The position numbers and the translations under genes are program-made. Below are positions 1 through 6,630 of a stretch of 15,010 nucleotides of DNA, one piece after another. Each line of letters opens with the position of its first letter. The first letter of the stretch is position 1. Under the pieces are notes generated by a model, which worked only from the letters and a program-made list of their open reading frames with translations, made no database searches and was not told the DNA's origin. The DNA is from Aquimarina sp. (lineage in GTDB: Bacteria; Bacteroidota; Bacteroidia; Flavobacteriales; Flavobacteriaceae): the NCBI GenBank assembly GCA_011524575.1, contig WTKB01000156.1:1-15010 (forward strand), given 5' to 3'.

Positions 1-20
1 TGGAGTTTAAATAGGCTCTT
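1..20. repeat. Partial copy of a dispersed palindromic repeat (right arm)
   Basis: Bases 5-19 read GTTTAAATAGGCTCT, which matches 14 of 15 bases of the right arm of the repeat at 7347-7361 (GTTTAAATAAGCTCT) and resembles the arm at 8398-8412. Any left arm would lie before the window edge, so completeness cannot be judged. The fragment abuts the -7 box of gpmI. That this is a true family member is an inference from sequence likeness. Confidence 0.5.
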
Positions 21-27
21 ATATTTG
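20..27 (+). promoter_or_regulatory. Candidate gpmI promoter, -7 box
   Basis: TATATTTG fits the Bacteroidota -7 consensus TAnnTTTG exactly. It would start transcription near 32-34 and give a leader of about 20 nt before the gpmI ATG at 55. The matching -33 TTG would fall at or beyond the window edge, so only half of the promoter is visible. Confidence 0.55.
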
Positions 28-54
28 TATTATAATTTTAAATACCCAAAGAAA

Positions 55-1563
55 ATGAATAAAAAAGCTATTTTAATGATTCTCGACGGATGGGGAACTT
101 CTCCTGATCCAAAAGTTTCTGCAATAGATCATGCCAAGACTCCTTTTATAGATAGTCTTTACAAGAAATATCCTAATGCAGCACTTCGTACAGATGGTTT
201 ACATGTAGGGCTTCCAGAAGGGCAAATGGGTAATAGTGAAGTTGGTCACATGAACTTAGGTGCAGGGCGTATTGTCTATCAGGAGCTTACTCGTATTAAT
301 ATGGCTTTGAAAAATGATACTTTTAAAAATGAGCTGGTATTAAAATCAGCCTTTGATCATGCCAAAGCTCAAGGTAAAAGCCTGCATCTTTTAGGACTTT
401 TAAGTGATGGAGGGGTGCATTCTCATATTGATCATTTAAAAGGGATTCTTTCTGCAGCACATACCAATGGGCTAGATAAAGTGTTCGTACATGCTTTTAC
501 AGATGGAAGAGATGTAGATCCAAAATCAGGAATATCTTATGTAAAGGCATTAGATACCCATATGCAAGCTACTACAGGGAAACTAGCTTCTGTTATAGGG
601 CGTTATTATGCTATGGATCGTGATAATCGATGGGATCGTGTTCAAAAAGCCTATGATTTACTTGTTCGTGGAACAGGAGAGGCAACGACAGATGTTTTAC
701 AATCCCTAGAACAAAATTATGCTAAAGACATCACTGATGAGTTCATAGAGCCGTTAGTGGTAGATACTTCTTCAGAAAGTAGAATTAAAGACGGTGATGT
801 GGTGATCTTTTTTAATTTCCGTACGGATAGAGGTCGCGAACTCACAAGTATGTTATCTCAAAAAGATTTTGAAGCACAAAATACTCAAAAACTAGATTTA
901 CATTATACAACCATGACTAATTACGATGAAACCTTTACAGGTATTCATGTAATTTATGAGAAAGATAATATTCAGGAAACTTTAGGAGAAGTACTTTCTA
1001 AAGCAGGTAAAACTCAAATTAGAATTGCCGAAACAGAAAAATATCCTCATGTGACTTTCTTCTTTTCTGGTGGGCAAGAAGAAGCTTTTGAAGGAGAAAA
1101 ACGAATTTTAAAAGCATCTCCAAAAGTAGCTACTTACGACTTAAAACCAGAAATGAGTGCTTATGAGCTTAAAGATGCTTTAGTTGCAGATCTTAAAGAA
1201 GGAACTACTGATTTTGTTTGTCTTAATTTTGCAAATGGAGATATGGTAGGGCATACAGGAATCATGGATGCTGCCATTAAAGCCTGTGAAGCTGTGGATA
1301 TTTGTGCTAAAGAAGTTATTGAAACAGGACTTGAAAATGGCTATACAACTTTACTTATTGCAGATCACGGAAACTGTGAAACGATGATTAATCCTGATGG
1401 CAGCCCACATACTGCACATACGACCAATCCAGTACCACTTATAATGATTGATCCTTATTTAGAAAAAGTATCGGATGGTGTTTTAGCTGATATTGCTCCT
1501 ACTGTATTAAAAATTGTTGGAGTGTCTCAACCGGAAAGCATGACAGGAAAATCATTGATTTAA
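55..1563 (+). CDS. gpmI: 2,3-bisphosphoglycerate-independent phosphoglycerate mutase
   Basis: Interconverts 3-phosphoglycerate and 2-phosphoglycerate in glycolysis and gluconeogenesis without 2,3-BPG; cytosolic, Mn-dependent, alkaline-phosphatase superfamily. At 502 aa it is the usual family length. Visible motifs are the metal-binding ILDGWG near residues 9-14, the catalytic serine Ser61 in GQMGNSEVGH, FTDGRDVDPKSG in the inserted transferase domain, and near the C-terminus ADHGNCE and PHTAHTTNPVP, which carry Asp/His metal ligands. I chose ATG 55 because MNKKAILMILDGWG is the canonical N-terminus; a TTG at 25 in the same frame adds ten residues with no family counterpart and overlaps the -7 box. 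It is followed 34 nt later by map on the same strand, and no terminator is visible between them. Identification is firm. Confidence 0.97.
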   Translation: MNKKAILMILDGWGTSPDPKVSAIDHAKTPFIDSLYKKYPNAALRTDGLHVGLPEGQMGNSEVGHMNLGAGRIVYQELTRINMALKNDTFKNELVLKSAFDHAKAQGKSLHLLGLLSDGGVHSHIDHLKGILSAAHTNGLDKVFVHAFTDGRDVDPKSGISYVKALDTHMQATTGKLASVIGRYYAMDRDNRWDRVQKAYDLLVRGTGEATTDVLQSLEQNYAKDITDEFIEPLVVDTSSESRIKDGDVVIFFNFRTDRGRELTSMLSQKDFEAQNTQKLDLHYTTMTNYDETFTGIHVIYEKDNIQETLGEVLSKAGKTQIRIAETEKYPHVTFFFSGGQEEAFEGEKRILKASPKVATYDLKPEMSAYELKDALVADLKEGTTDFVCLNFANGDMVGHTGIMDAAIKACEAVDICAKEVIETGLENGYTTLLIADHGNCETMINPDGSPHTAHTTNPVPLIMIDPYLEKVSDGVLADIAPTVLKIVGVSQPESMTGKSLI

Positions 1564-1597
1564 TTCTTATTATTTTAATCACAAAAGCTATACTGAT

Positions 1598-2404
1598 ATG
1601 TCAATGATTATAAAATCAAGAGAAGAAATTGAGCTAATGCGAGAGAGTGCATTGTTAGTATCCAAAACACTAGGAATGCTTGCCAGCAGAATTAAACCAG
1701 GGGTTACCAGTTTAGAACTTGATAAACTCGCTGAAGAATTTATAAGAGATCATAATGCTATACCAGGTTTTTTAGGAATGTATAATTTTCCGAATACCTT
1801 ATGTATGAGTCCTAATGCACAAGTGGTACATGGTATTCCTAACAATACTCCTTTAGAAAGTGGTGATATCATCTCTATTGATTGTGGCGTACTTAAAAAT
1901 GAGTTTTACGGTGACCATGCCTATACCTTTGAAGTAGGTGAAGTTTCTGAGGATGTAAAGCGTTTATTAGAGGTTTCTAAAGCTTCTCTTTATAAAGGTA
2001 TTGAGCAATGTAAGGTAGGTAACCGTATTGGAGATATTGGTTATGCTATTCAAAAACACTGTGAAGATGCAGGTTATGGAGTAGTAAGAGAATTGGTAGG
2101 TCATGGACTTGGAAAAACACTACATGAAGATCCTCAAGTACCAAATTATGGAAAAAGAGGAAGGGGTAAAAAAATTGTAGAAGGTTTAGTACTTGCCATA
2201 GAGCCTATGATTAATATGGGTACAAAACGTACTCGTTTTTTAAAAGATGGTTGGACAGTACTTACCAAAGATAATAAGCCAAGTGCTCATTTTGAGCATG
2301 ATGTTGCTGTTATTGATGGTGAACCTGAAATTCTATCTACTTTTGATTACATCTACGAAGCACTTGGAATTACTAGTGATGAAGAAAAACCTTTTAAAAA
2401 ATAA
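1598..2404 (+). CDS. map: Type I methionine aminopeptidase
   Basis: Removes the initiator methionine from nascent proteins in the cytosol. At 268 aa it is a compact type Ia (bacterial) enzyme with the pita-bread fold and no N-terminal extension. All five dimetal ligands are visible: Asp95 (SIDCG), Asp106 (GDHAYTF), His169 (GHGLG), Glu202 (AIEPM) and Glu233 (HFEHD). The substrate-site histidines His79 (VVHGIP) and His176 (TLHEDP) are also present. Start ATG 1598 is used, but ATG 1604 (MIIKSREE) is equally plausible and matches many relatives. The gene lies 34 nt after gpmI and is probably cotranscribed with it. About 240 nt of AT-rich DNA without a gene separate it from smpB; this stretch includes a weak 9-bp hairpin (2452-2473) that could mark the 3' end of the transcript. 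Confidence 0.97.
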   Translation: MSMIIKSREEIELMRESALLVSKTLGMLASRIKPGVTSLELDKLAEEFIRDHNAIPGFLGMYNFPNTLCMSPNAQVVHGIPNNTPLESGDIISIDCGVLKNEFYGDHAYTFEVGEVSEDVKRLLEVSKASLYKGIEQCKVGNRIGDIGYAIQKHCEDAGYGVVRELVGHGLGKTLHEDPQVPNYGKRGRGKKIVEGLVLAIEPMINMGTKRTRFLKDGWTVLTKDNKPSAHFEHDVAVIDGEPEILSTFDYIYEALGITSDEEKPFKK

Positions 2405-2558
2405 TTTAAATTTATTTAAAGTATAGTAGTCTTGTTTCTAGATGCTTATTGTTAATTATTTTTTAATAATTAAAATCGATAGAAAAAATATAAGTTAATT
2501 CCTTACAATTGGTGTATTAATTATTATATTTACAATGGTTTGTTAGGTTAGTTTTTTG

Positions 2559-2600
2559 CATTGGCTGTATGTTAGGTTTTATAATCTACTACAGCCAATG
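2559..2600 (+). promoter_or_regulatory. Hairpin in the smpB leader region
   Basis: Perfect 11-bp arms CATTGGCTGTA (2559-2569) and TACAGCCAATG (2590-2600) enclose a 20-nt loop, ending 47 nt before the smpB ATG. The hairpin is followed by only a broken T stretch (TGTTTTCTGT), so it is a poor intrinsic terminator. It could be the end of the map transcript, an operator or a leader structure. I found no exact TAnnTTTG promoter box between map and smpB. The role is unknown. Confidence 0.4.
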
Positions 2601-2647
2601 TGTTTTCTGTACGGTTCTATTTCTAAAAATTATTCTTTATCTCTTCT

Positions 2648-3121
2648 ATGAAAAAATCTAAATTACCTCAAGTAAATATACAGAATAAGAAAGCTCGATT
2701 TGAATACGAATTCATCAATATTTACAAGGCGGGTATGGTGCTTCGAGGTACAGAAATCAAATCTATCCGAGAGGGAAAGGCAAGTATTGTAGAAAGTTTT
2801 TGTGAGTTTAATACCAAAGGTGAACTTTTTGTGATTAACATGACCATTCAGCCTTATTCCCATGCTACGTACTTTAATCATGCACCAAAGACAGAGCGAA
2901 AGTTATTATTGCAAAGAAAAGAACTGCAAAAACTTAGAAAAGAAGTGCAGCATAAAGGGCTTACTATTGTTCCTTTAAAAATATTTATTGATGAAAATGG
3001 TTTTGCAAAAATAAATATAGCTCTTGCTAGAGGTAAAAAACTACACGATAAAAGAGAAACTTTAAAAGATCGAGAAAATAAGCGAAATTTAGATCGTATA
3101 AAAAAATCGTATAACAAATAA
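2648..3121 (+). CDS. smpB: SsrA-binding protein SmpB
   Basis: Binds tmRNA and delivers it to stalled ribosomes for trans-translation, completing the tRNA-like half of tmRNA and placing its C-terminal tail in the empty mRNA channel. At 157 aa the length is typical. Family hallmarks are visible: NKKARFEYEF (about 13-22), GMVLRGTEIKSIREGKAS (29-46), RKLLLQ (about 83-88), the central GLTIVPL, and the ALARGKKLHDKRETLKDRE stretch followed by a basic tail (RNLDRIKKSYNK). ATG 2648 gives the expected N-terminus. The stop codon lies in the loop of its own terminator hairpin. It converges on ftsY, 65 nt away. The tmRNA gene itself is not in the window. Confidence 0.97.
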   Translation: MKKSKLPQVNIQNKKARFEYEFINIYKAGMVLRGTEIKSIREGKASIVESFCEFNTKGELFVINMTIQPYSHATYFNHAPKTERKLLLQRKELQKLRKEVQHKGLTIVPLKIFIDENGFAKINIALARGKKLHDKRETLKDRENKRNLDRIKKSYNK

Positions 3122-3137
3122 AGTTATACGATTTTTT
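3101..3137. terminator. Bidirectional intrinsic terminator between smpB and ftsY
   Basis: Perfect 15-bp arms AAAAAATCGTATAAC (3101-3115) and GTTATACGATTTTTT (3123-3137) enclose the 7-nt loop AAATAAA. The smpB stop codon (3119-3121) sits in the loop. A T run follows on the plus strand and the complementary A run gives a T run on the minus strand, so it can end both smpB and ftsY transcripts. Confidence 0.9.
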
Positions 3138-3145
3138 TATGTAAG

Positions 3146-3172
3146 AGTTTGTATTCAGTTTAAGCAAGCTCT
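3146..3172 (-). repeat. Dispersed repeat, half copy
   Basis: Read on the minus strand, bases 3172-3146 match 8363-8389 at 26 of 27 positions (AGAGCTTG, C instead of T, then TTAAACTGAATACAAACT). Only one long arm is present; a short AGAGTTTG at 3144-3151 can pair with CAAGCTCT at 3165-3172 at seven of eight positions. It lies in the gap between the convergent genes smpB and ftsY, 14 nt from the ftsY stop. Confidence 0.75.
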
Positions 3173-3186
3173 AATTGGGATTATTA

Positions 3187-4152
3187 TTATTGCCCAAAAA
3201 AGGAATCTACATACTCAGAGGTATTAAATACTTGTAAATCTTCAATACCTTCTCCAACACCGATATATTTTACAGGTATGTTAAATTGGTCACTAATACC
3301 AATAACAACACCCCCTTTTGCTGTACCATCAAGTTTGGTTATTGCCATACAGTTTACATCTGTGGCAGCTGTAAATTGTTTTGCTTGTTCAAAAGCATTT
3401 TGCCCCGTTGAACCATCTAAAACAAGCATAATTTCATTAGGAGCATCAGGGAGTACTTTTTGCATTACCTTTTTTACTTTAGATAACTCATTCATTAAAT
3501 TAATTTTGTTATGAAGCCTACCTGCGGTATCGATAATAATGACATCTGCTCCTTGAGCCACTCCAGAGTTCAAGGTGTCATAAGCTACTGAAGCTGGGTC
3601 GCTACCCATAGCTTGTTTAACAATAGGAACATCTACACGATCAGCCCAAACTTGTAGTTGATCTATAGCGGCAGCTCTAAAAGTATCTGCAGCTCCAAGT
3701 ACTACTTTTAATCCTTTACTTTTAAACTGATAGGCCATTTTACCAATGGTTGTAGTTTTTCCGGCACCATTCACGCCAACAACCATAATTACGTATGGGG
3801 TATTAGAAGTGTTTTCAGGAATTTCAAATCCTGTAGCAGTAGATGATGTACTATTAGAAGCTAAAAGATTTCCAATTTCTTCTTTTAAAATACTATGAAG
3901 ATCTTTTGTAGTAACATATTTATCAATTGCTACACGTTCTTCAAGAGCATCAATAATTTTAACTGTAGTTTTAAGGCCTACATCACTAGAAATAAGCACA
4001 TCTTCTAAGTCGTCAAGAACTTCTTCGTCTACCTTAGATTTTCCAACAACAGCTTTACTTAACTTACTAAGAAATGATGTTTTGGATTTTTCAAGTCCTT
4101 TATCTAATGTTTCTTTTTTTTCTTTTGAAAAAAACTTTTTAAATAAGCCCAT
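3187..4152 (-). CDS. ftsY: Signal recognition particle receptor FtsY
   Basis: SRP-GTPase that docks ribosome-SRP complexes at the inner membrane for cotranslational insertion. At 321 aa it is the short form: an amphipathic basic N-terminus (MGLFKKFFSKEKK), the N domain (about 25-95), a short polar linker (about 98-117) and the G domain. GTPase motifs are intact: P-loop GVNGAGKT (126-133), DTFRAAA (156-162), DTAGR (208-212), TKLDG (272-276) and GVGEG (about 298-302). It lacks the long acidic A domain of enterobacterial FtsY, as is usual in this phylum. ATG 4152 is the only sensible start. It lies 103 nt downstream of the DUF4295 gene, beyond a terminator-like hairpin; I see no exact TAnnTTTG box in the gap, so it may depend partly on readthrough from the ribosomal protein operon. 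Confidence 0.97.
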   Translation of the reverse strand: MGLFKKFFSKEKKETLDKGLEKSKTSFLSKLSKAVVGKSKVDEEVLDDLEDVLISSDVGLKTTVKIIDALEERVAIDKYVTTKDLHSILKEEIGNLLASNSTSSTATGFEIPENTSNTPYVIMVVGVNGAGKTTTIGKMAYQFKSKGLKVVLGAADTFRAAAIDQLQVWADRVDVPIVKQAMGSDPASVAYDTLNSGVAQGADVIIIDTAGRLHNKINLMNELSKVKKVMQKVLPDAPNEIMLVLDGSTGQNAFEQAKQFTAATDVNCMAITKLDGTAKGGVVIGISDQFNIPVKYIGVGEGIEDLQVFNTSEYVDSFFGQ

Positions 4153-4189
4153 GAGTTATATTTTATCTTTTTTGTGAATAAGGTACAAA

Positions 4190-4223
4190 AAAAATAGTCA
4201 TCCTCATTAGAATGACTATTTTT
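4190..4223 (-). terminator. Terminator (or attenuator) after rpmB-rpmG-DUF4295
   Basis: Perfect 12-bp arms AAAAATAGTCAT (4190-4201) and ATGACTATTTTT (4212-4223) enclose a 10-nt loop that can add two further pairs. On the minus strand the stem runs into a stretch of eight to nine T, the form of an intrinsic terminator. It sits between the DUF4295 stop and the ftsY start. Confidence 0.85.
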
Positions 4224-4255
4224 AGTTATATATTAAAAATTTGGAGAACATTCTC

Positions 4256-4405
4256 TTAATTTTTAAAAAAATCCTTTACTTGATCAGGACTCATGATTGC
4301 TGAAACAAAAACGTAAGCACCAGTTTTAGGTGATTTAACCATTTTCACAGCTTTTGTAAGTCTTTTAGATCCTGTTTGTAATGTTGCTACTGATTTCTTA
4401 GCCAT
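4256..4405 (-). CDS. DUF4295 family protein, probable ribosomal protein bL38
   Basis: A 49-residue basic protein starting MAKKSVATLQTGSKRLTKAV, continuing VKSPKTGAYVFVSAIMSPDQ and ending VKDFFKN. I recognise it as the small DUF4295 family found across Bacteroidota directly after rpmB and rpmG. From memory, cryo-EM of the Flavobacterium johnsoniae ribosome reported a lineage-specific subunit protein named bL38, and I believe this family corresponds to it; treat that link as likely, not certain. ATG 4405 lies 8 nt after the rpmG stop, so the two genes are translated from one mRNA. Its length, charge (many Lys, few acidic residues) and operon position all fit a structural protein of the large ribosomal subunit. 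Confidence 0.88.
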   Translation of the reverse strand: MAKKSVATLQTGSKRLTKAVKMVKSPKTGAYVFVSAIMSPDQVKDFFKN

Positions 4406-4413
4406 AATCTAAA

Positions 4414-4650
4414 TTATTTAATTTCTTTATGTAATGTCATGCGATTTAATGCAGGACTGAATTTCTTCAATTCTAAACGCTCTGAAGTGTTCTTTTTGTT
4501 TTTATAAGTTACATATCTAGAGATACCAGGTTTACGAGATTTCCCTGATGCTTCTGTAGCTTCTCCTGTGTTTGCTGATTTTATAGCTTCTTTGTACTCT
4601 GTACACTCTAAAATCACTTGAATTCTATTACCTTTACTTTTTTTACCCAT
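4414..4650 (-). CDS. rpmG: Large-subunit ribosomal protein bL33 with an internal insertion
   Basis: Structural protein of the 50S subunit near the E site. The conserved parts are clear: [13 protein letters not shown] (6-18), [20 protein letters not shown] (42-61) and the C-terminal MTLHKEIK. It lacks the zinc-binding cysteine pairs (only Cys16), so it is the zinc-free form. It is 78 aa, whereas flavobacterial bL33 proteins I know are about 60 aa. The extra length is about two residues near the N-terminus and about sixteen between YK (19-20) and PGISRY (41-46), a polar Ala/Ser/Lys/Glu/Thr/Gly stretch at roughly 4530-4590. The reading frame is intact on both sides, so this is an insertion and not a frameshift. 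ATG 4650 is preceded by a 36-nt gap after rpmB. Cotranscribed with rpmB and the DUF4295 gene. Confidence 0.95.
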   Translation of the reverse strand: MGKKSKGNRIQVILECTEYKEAIKSANTGEATEASGKSRKPGISRYVTYKNKKNTSERLELKKFSPALNRMTLHKEIK

Positions 4651-4686
4651 CTTTTTCTATATTAGTCTTTTATACTATTAAAAGAA

Positions 4687-4926
4687 TTACTTTTTATAAG
4701 TGCCTTTTTCTTTAGCTCTTTTAATAGCCTCAGAAATACCAATACGGTTAATTGTTTTTAACGTTGAAGCACAAATTCTCAGTGTAACTGACTCTCCTGT
4801 TTCAGGAATAAAAAAAGTTTTCTTTATTAAATTCGTCTCATATGTACGACGCGTTTTATTCATGGCATGAGATACATTATTCCCATACATTTTACGCTTA
4901 CCTGAAAGCTCACAAACTCTTGACAT
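4687..4926 (-). CDS. rpmB: Large-subunit ribosomal protein bL28
   Basis: Structural 50S protein, 79 aa, normal for the family. It begins MSRVCELSGKRKMYGNNVSH, with the usual SRVCELTGK-type N-terminus and NxVSHA motif, followed by MNKTRRTYETNL (22-33), the beta segment around LRICASTLKTINRIG, and a lysine-rich end (KEKGTYKK). It lacks the multiple zinc-binding cysteines of some bL28 forms. First gene of rpmB-rpmG-DUF4295, with a -7 promoter box 33 nt upstream of the ATG. The 81-nt gap from cinA and the promoter make an independent ribosomal-protein transcript likely. Confidence 0.97.
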   Translation of the reverse strand: MSRVCELSGKRKMYGNNVSHAMNKTRRTYETNLIKKTFFIPETGESVTLRICASTLKTINRIGISEAIKRAKEKGTYKK

Positions 4927-4958
4927 GTTAATATAAATTTATTAAACAACTTAGTCCA

Positions 4959-4966
4959 CAAAAATA
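4959..4966 (-). promoter_or_regulatory. rpmB promoter, -7 box
   Basis: On the minus strand these bases read TATTTTTG, an exact TAnnTTTG match, giving a leader of roughly 25 nt before the rpmB ATG at 4926. No clear -33 TTG is seen about 19 nt upstream; that region is a run of A and T. Support comes from its position before a ribosomal protein operon. Confidence 0.65.
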
Positions 4967-5007
4967 CGTTTTTTATACTTTAAAAAAAATACTCCGTTAT
5001 CTTTTTT

Positions 5008-6285
5008 TTATTTTTGTATTTTAATTACAACATTATAGAGTAATTCCATGGCTTTTTGTACGGCTTTTTGAGTTATAAATGTTCTTGTTCCTTTAAAATC
5101 AAAGTACCAACTATCTATTTTGGATTCGTTTGTTGTTTTGTCATACCATGCAATTGCAAACCAAACTTGACCTGGTTTTCCTTTTTTACCATAAGGTACC
5201 CCACCGGTATAGCCTGTTGTAGCAAGAGCAATATCAGATTTTAAAACTTCTTTTGCTCCAATTGCCATTTGTTCCACAGTTTGTTTACTAACTTCGGAAT
5301 AGGTTGTAATAGTTTCTGGTTTTACATTTAGAATATTTTGTTTTGCTTCGGTAGCATAAGTCACCATACTCCCTTTAAAAAACTTTGATGCACCTGCTTT
5401 TGAAGTGAAAATAGCTGCAAGTGATCCACCTGTGCAGCTTTCTGCAAATGCTAGATGCGTATTTGTTTTTGTGAGAATTTCTGCTATTTTAACTTCAGCA
5501 ACTTGTTCTTCTGTGTAACTGATTTGATTGTTTTCTAAAACTGTTTGAATTTTTGTAATAGCTTCCTTTAAAGCTTTTTCAAATTTTGTTTTAAGTTGTA
5601 ATTGAACTCTACCAGGATAAGGCAGGTAAGCAATAGTAATTTTTTTTAAGTTTAAATCAGTTTCGATATCTTGAAGAAGACTTGCTAAAACACTTTCTGC
5701 AATTCCATACACATACAGCGATTGGGATGCTGTTTTTTCAAAAGTAAATTGTTTTTTGAGTTTTGGGATTACTTGTTCTTTGAGCATACACTGCATCTCA
5801 GCGGGTACCCCTGGCATAGCCACAAAAATAGTTTGATTTATTTGATGCCAAATACCTGGTGCCGAACCTATTTTATTGAAAATAATTTCTGATTTAGACG
5901 GTACTAAGGCTTGAGCCCTATTTCTAGGGTTTATTTCTTTTAGCGATCTGGTGTTTGTAATTTGTGCAACATGTGTGAGCACTTCATTGGAAAGTTGTAG
6001 TGTATCTTTAAAAAAATCACACCATACTTTTTTAGTGATATCATCTTCGGTTGGCCCTAGTCCGCCTGTAATTACAACGATTTCTAGTTCCGATTCCGTT
6101 GTATTTTTCGGTGAACTATGTGAACTTAAAATGTTTTTTAGATCGATAGCATTGTCACCAATAGAGGATATTTTAGTTGTATTTACACCGATTTCTTTTA
6201 AATAATTGGCTATAAATGGTGCATTTAGATCCGTAATTTGACCCGATAGAATTTCATCCCCTATGGTTACAATGTGTGCTTTCAT
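5008..6285 (-). CDS. cinA: CinA family protein (MoCF-like domain plus NMN amidohydrolase domain)
   Basis: At 425 aa it has the two-domain CinA layout: an N-terminal molybdopterin-binding-like (COG1058, ADP-ribose pyrophosphatase) domain with HIVTIGDEILSGQ (4-16) and VITGGLGPTEDDITKK (71-86), then a C-terminal PncC-type domain with FAESCTGGSLA (280-290). In characterised relatives this second domain deamidates nicotinamide mononucleotide, with the serine of ESCTGG (Ser283 here) as nucleophile. The glycine-rich loop near 358-372 reads TGYTGGVPYGKKGKPG, a somewhat divergent form of the usual TGxAGPxGG stretch. Start: ATG 6285 (MKAHIVTIGDE); a TTG nine bases upstream adds only MFF. It follows the Hpt gene with a 9-nt gap, so the two are very probably cotranscribed. 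The name refers to competence in Streptococcus; NAD recycling is the better-supported role. Confidence 0.94.
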   Translation of the reverse strand: MKAHIVTIGDEILSGQITDLNAPFIANYLKEIGVNTTKISSIGDNAIDLKNILSSHSSPKNTTESELEIVVITGGLGPTEDDITKKVWCDFFKDTLQLSNEVLTHVAQITNTRSLKEINPRNRAQALVPSKSEIIFNKIGSAPGIWHQINQTIFVAMPGVPAEMQCMLKEQVIPKLKKQFTFEKTASQSLYVYGIAESVLASLLQDIETDLNLKKITIAYLPYPGRVQLQLKTKFEKALKEAITKIQTVLENNQISYTEEQVAEVKIAEILTKTNTHLAFAESCTGGSLAAIFTSKAGASKFFKGSMVTYATEAKQNILNVKPETITTYSEVSKQTVEQMAIGAKEVLKSDIALATTGYTGGVPYGKKGKPGQVWFAIAWYDKTTNESKIDSWYFDFKGTRTFITQKAVQKAMELLYNVVIKIQK

Positions 6286-6294
6286 AAAAAACAA

Positions 6295-6630
6295 TTAAAA
6301 ATCATTGCTTAGTTCTTCAAGAGCTTTCTCTACGTTTTCACGAATAAAGTGTGCTACTTGCTGTGCTTTTTCAAAATCAATTTCACCTTTAGACCATCCT
6401 TCCATTTCATTAATTTGAGGAATAACTGCAACATTAAATAACTGAAAGCTAGGTTTCATCTTGTGCGCATATTGATACGCCATAGCAGGATTGTTATTTT
6501 CTGCGGCGTTTATAAGTTTTTTTAGGTCTTGAGAAATTTCTTCTAAAAAAGTATTAACAAGTACTTTAATGAATTCTTGATCTCCTCCTGCAAGTTCCTC
6601 TACTTTCTGAATGGAATAATTTTGGCTCAT
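6295..6630 (-). CDS. Histidine phosphotransfer (Hpt) domain protein
   Basis: A single-domain Hpt protein of 111 aa, predicted to be a four-helix bundle that relays phosphoryl groups between a hybrid histidine kinase receiver domain and a response regulator. The phosphoacceptor is His56 in AYQYAHKMKPSFQLF, the classic AHxLKxS-type motif with Met in place of Leu. The N-terminal helix FIKVLVNTFLEEISQDLKKL (20-39) and the C-terminal helices around 75-107 complete the bundle. No kinase or receiver gene is in the window, so the partner is unlinked. Its ATG overlaps the upstream gene's stop (TAATG), which indicates translational coupling, and cinA follows 9 nt later. The operon partners do not reveal the signal. 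Confidence 0.9.
   Translation of the reverse strand: MSQNYSIQKVEELAGGDQEFIKVLVNTFLEEISQDLKKLINAAENNNPAMAYQYAHKMKPSFQLFNVAVIPQINEMEGWSKGEIDFEKAQQVAHFIRENVEKALEELSNDF

Noticed and set aside
25..54. N-terminal extension of gpmI from a TTG at 25
   Set aside because: The ten extra residues have no counterpart in the family, the TTG is part of the TATATTTG promoter box, and ATG 55 gives the canonical N-terminus.
2452..2473. TTAATTATT/AATAATTAA hairpin after map as a terminator
   Set aside because: The stem is only 9 bp of pure A/T with a 4-nt loop and no T run after it. Such structures are expected by chance in DNA this AT-rich.
2663..3117. Two minus-strand open frames lying inside smpB
   Set aside because: They are antisense to a firmly identified gene, have unnatural composition (runs of Phe, Ser, Cys) and no recognisable motif.
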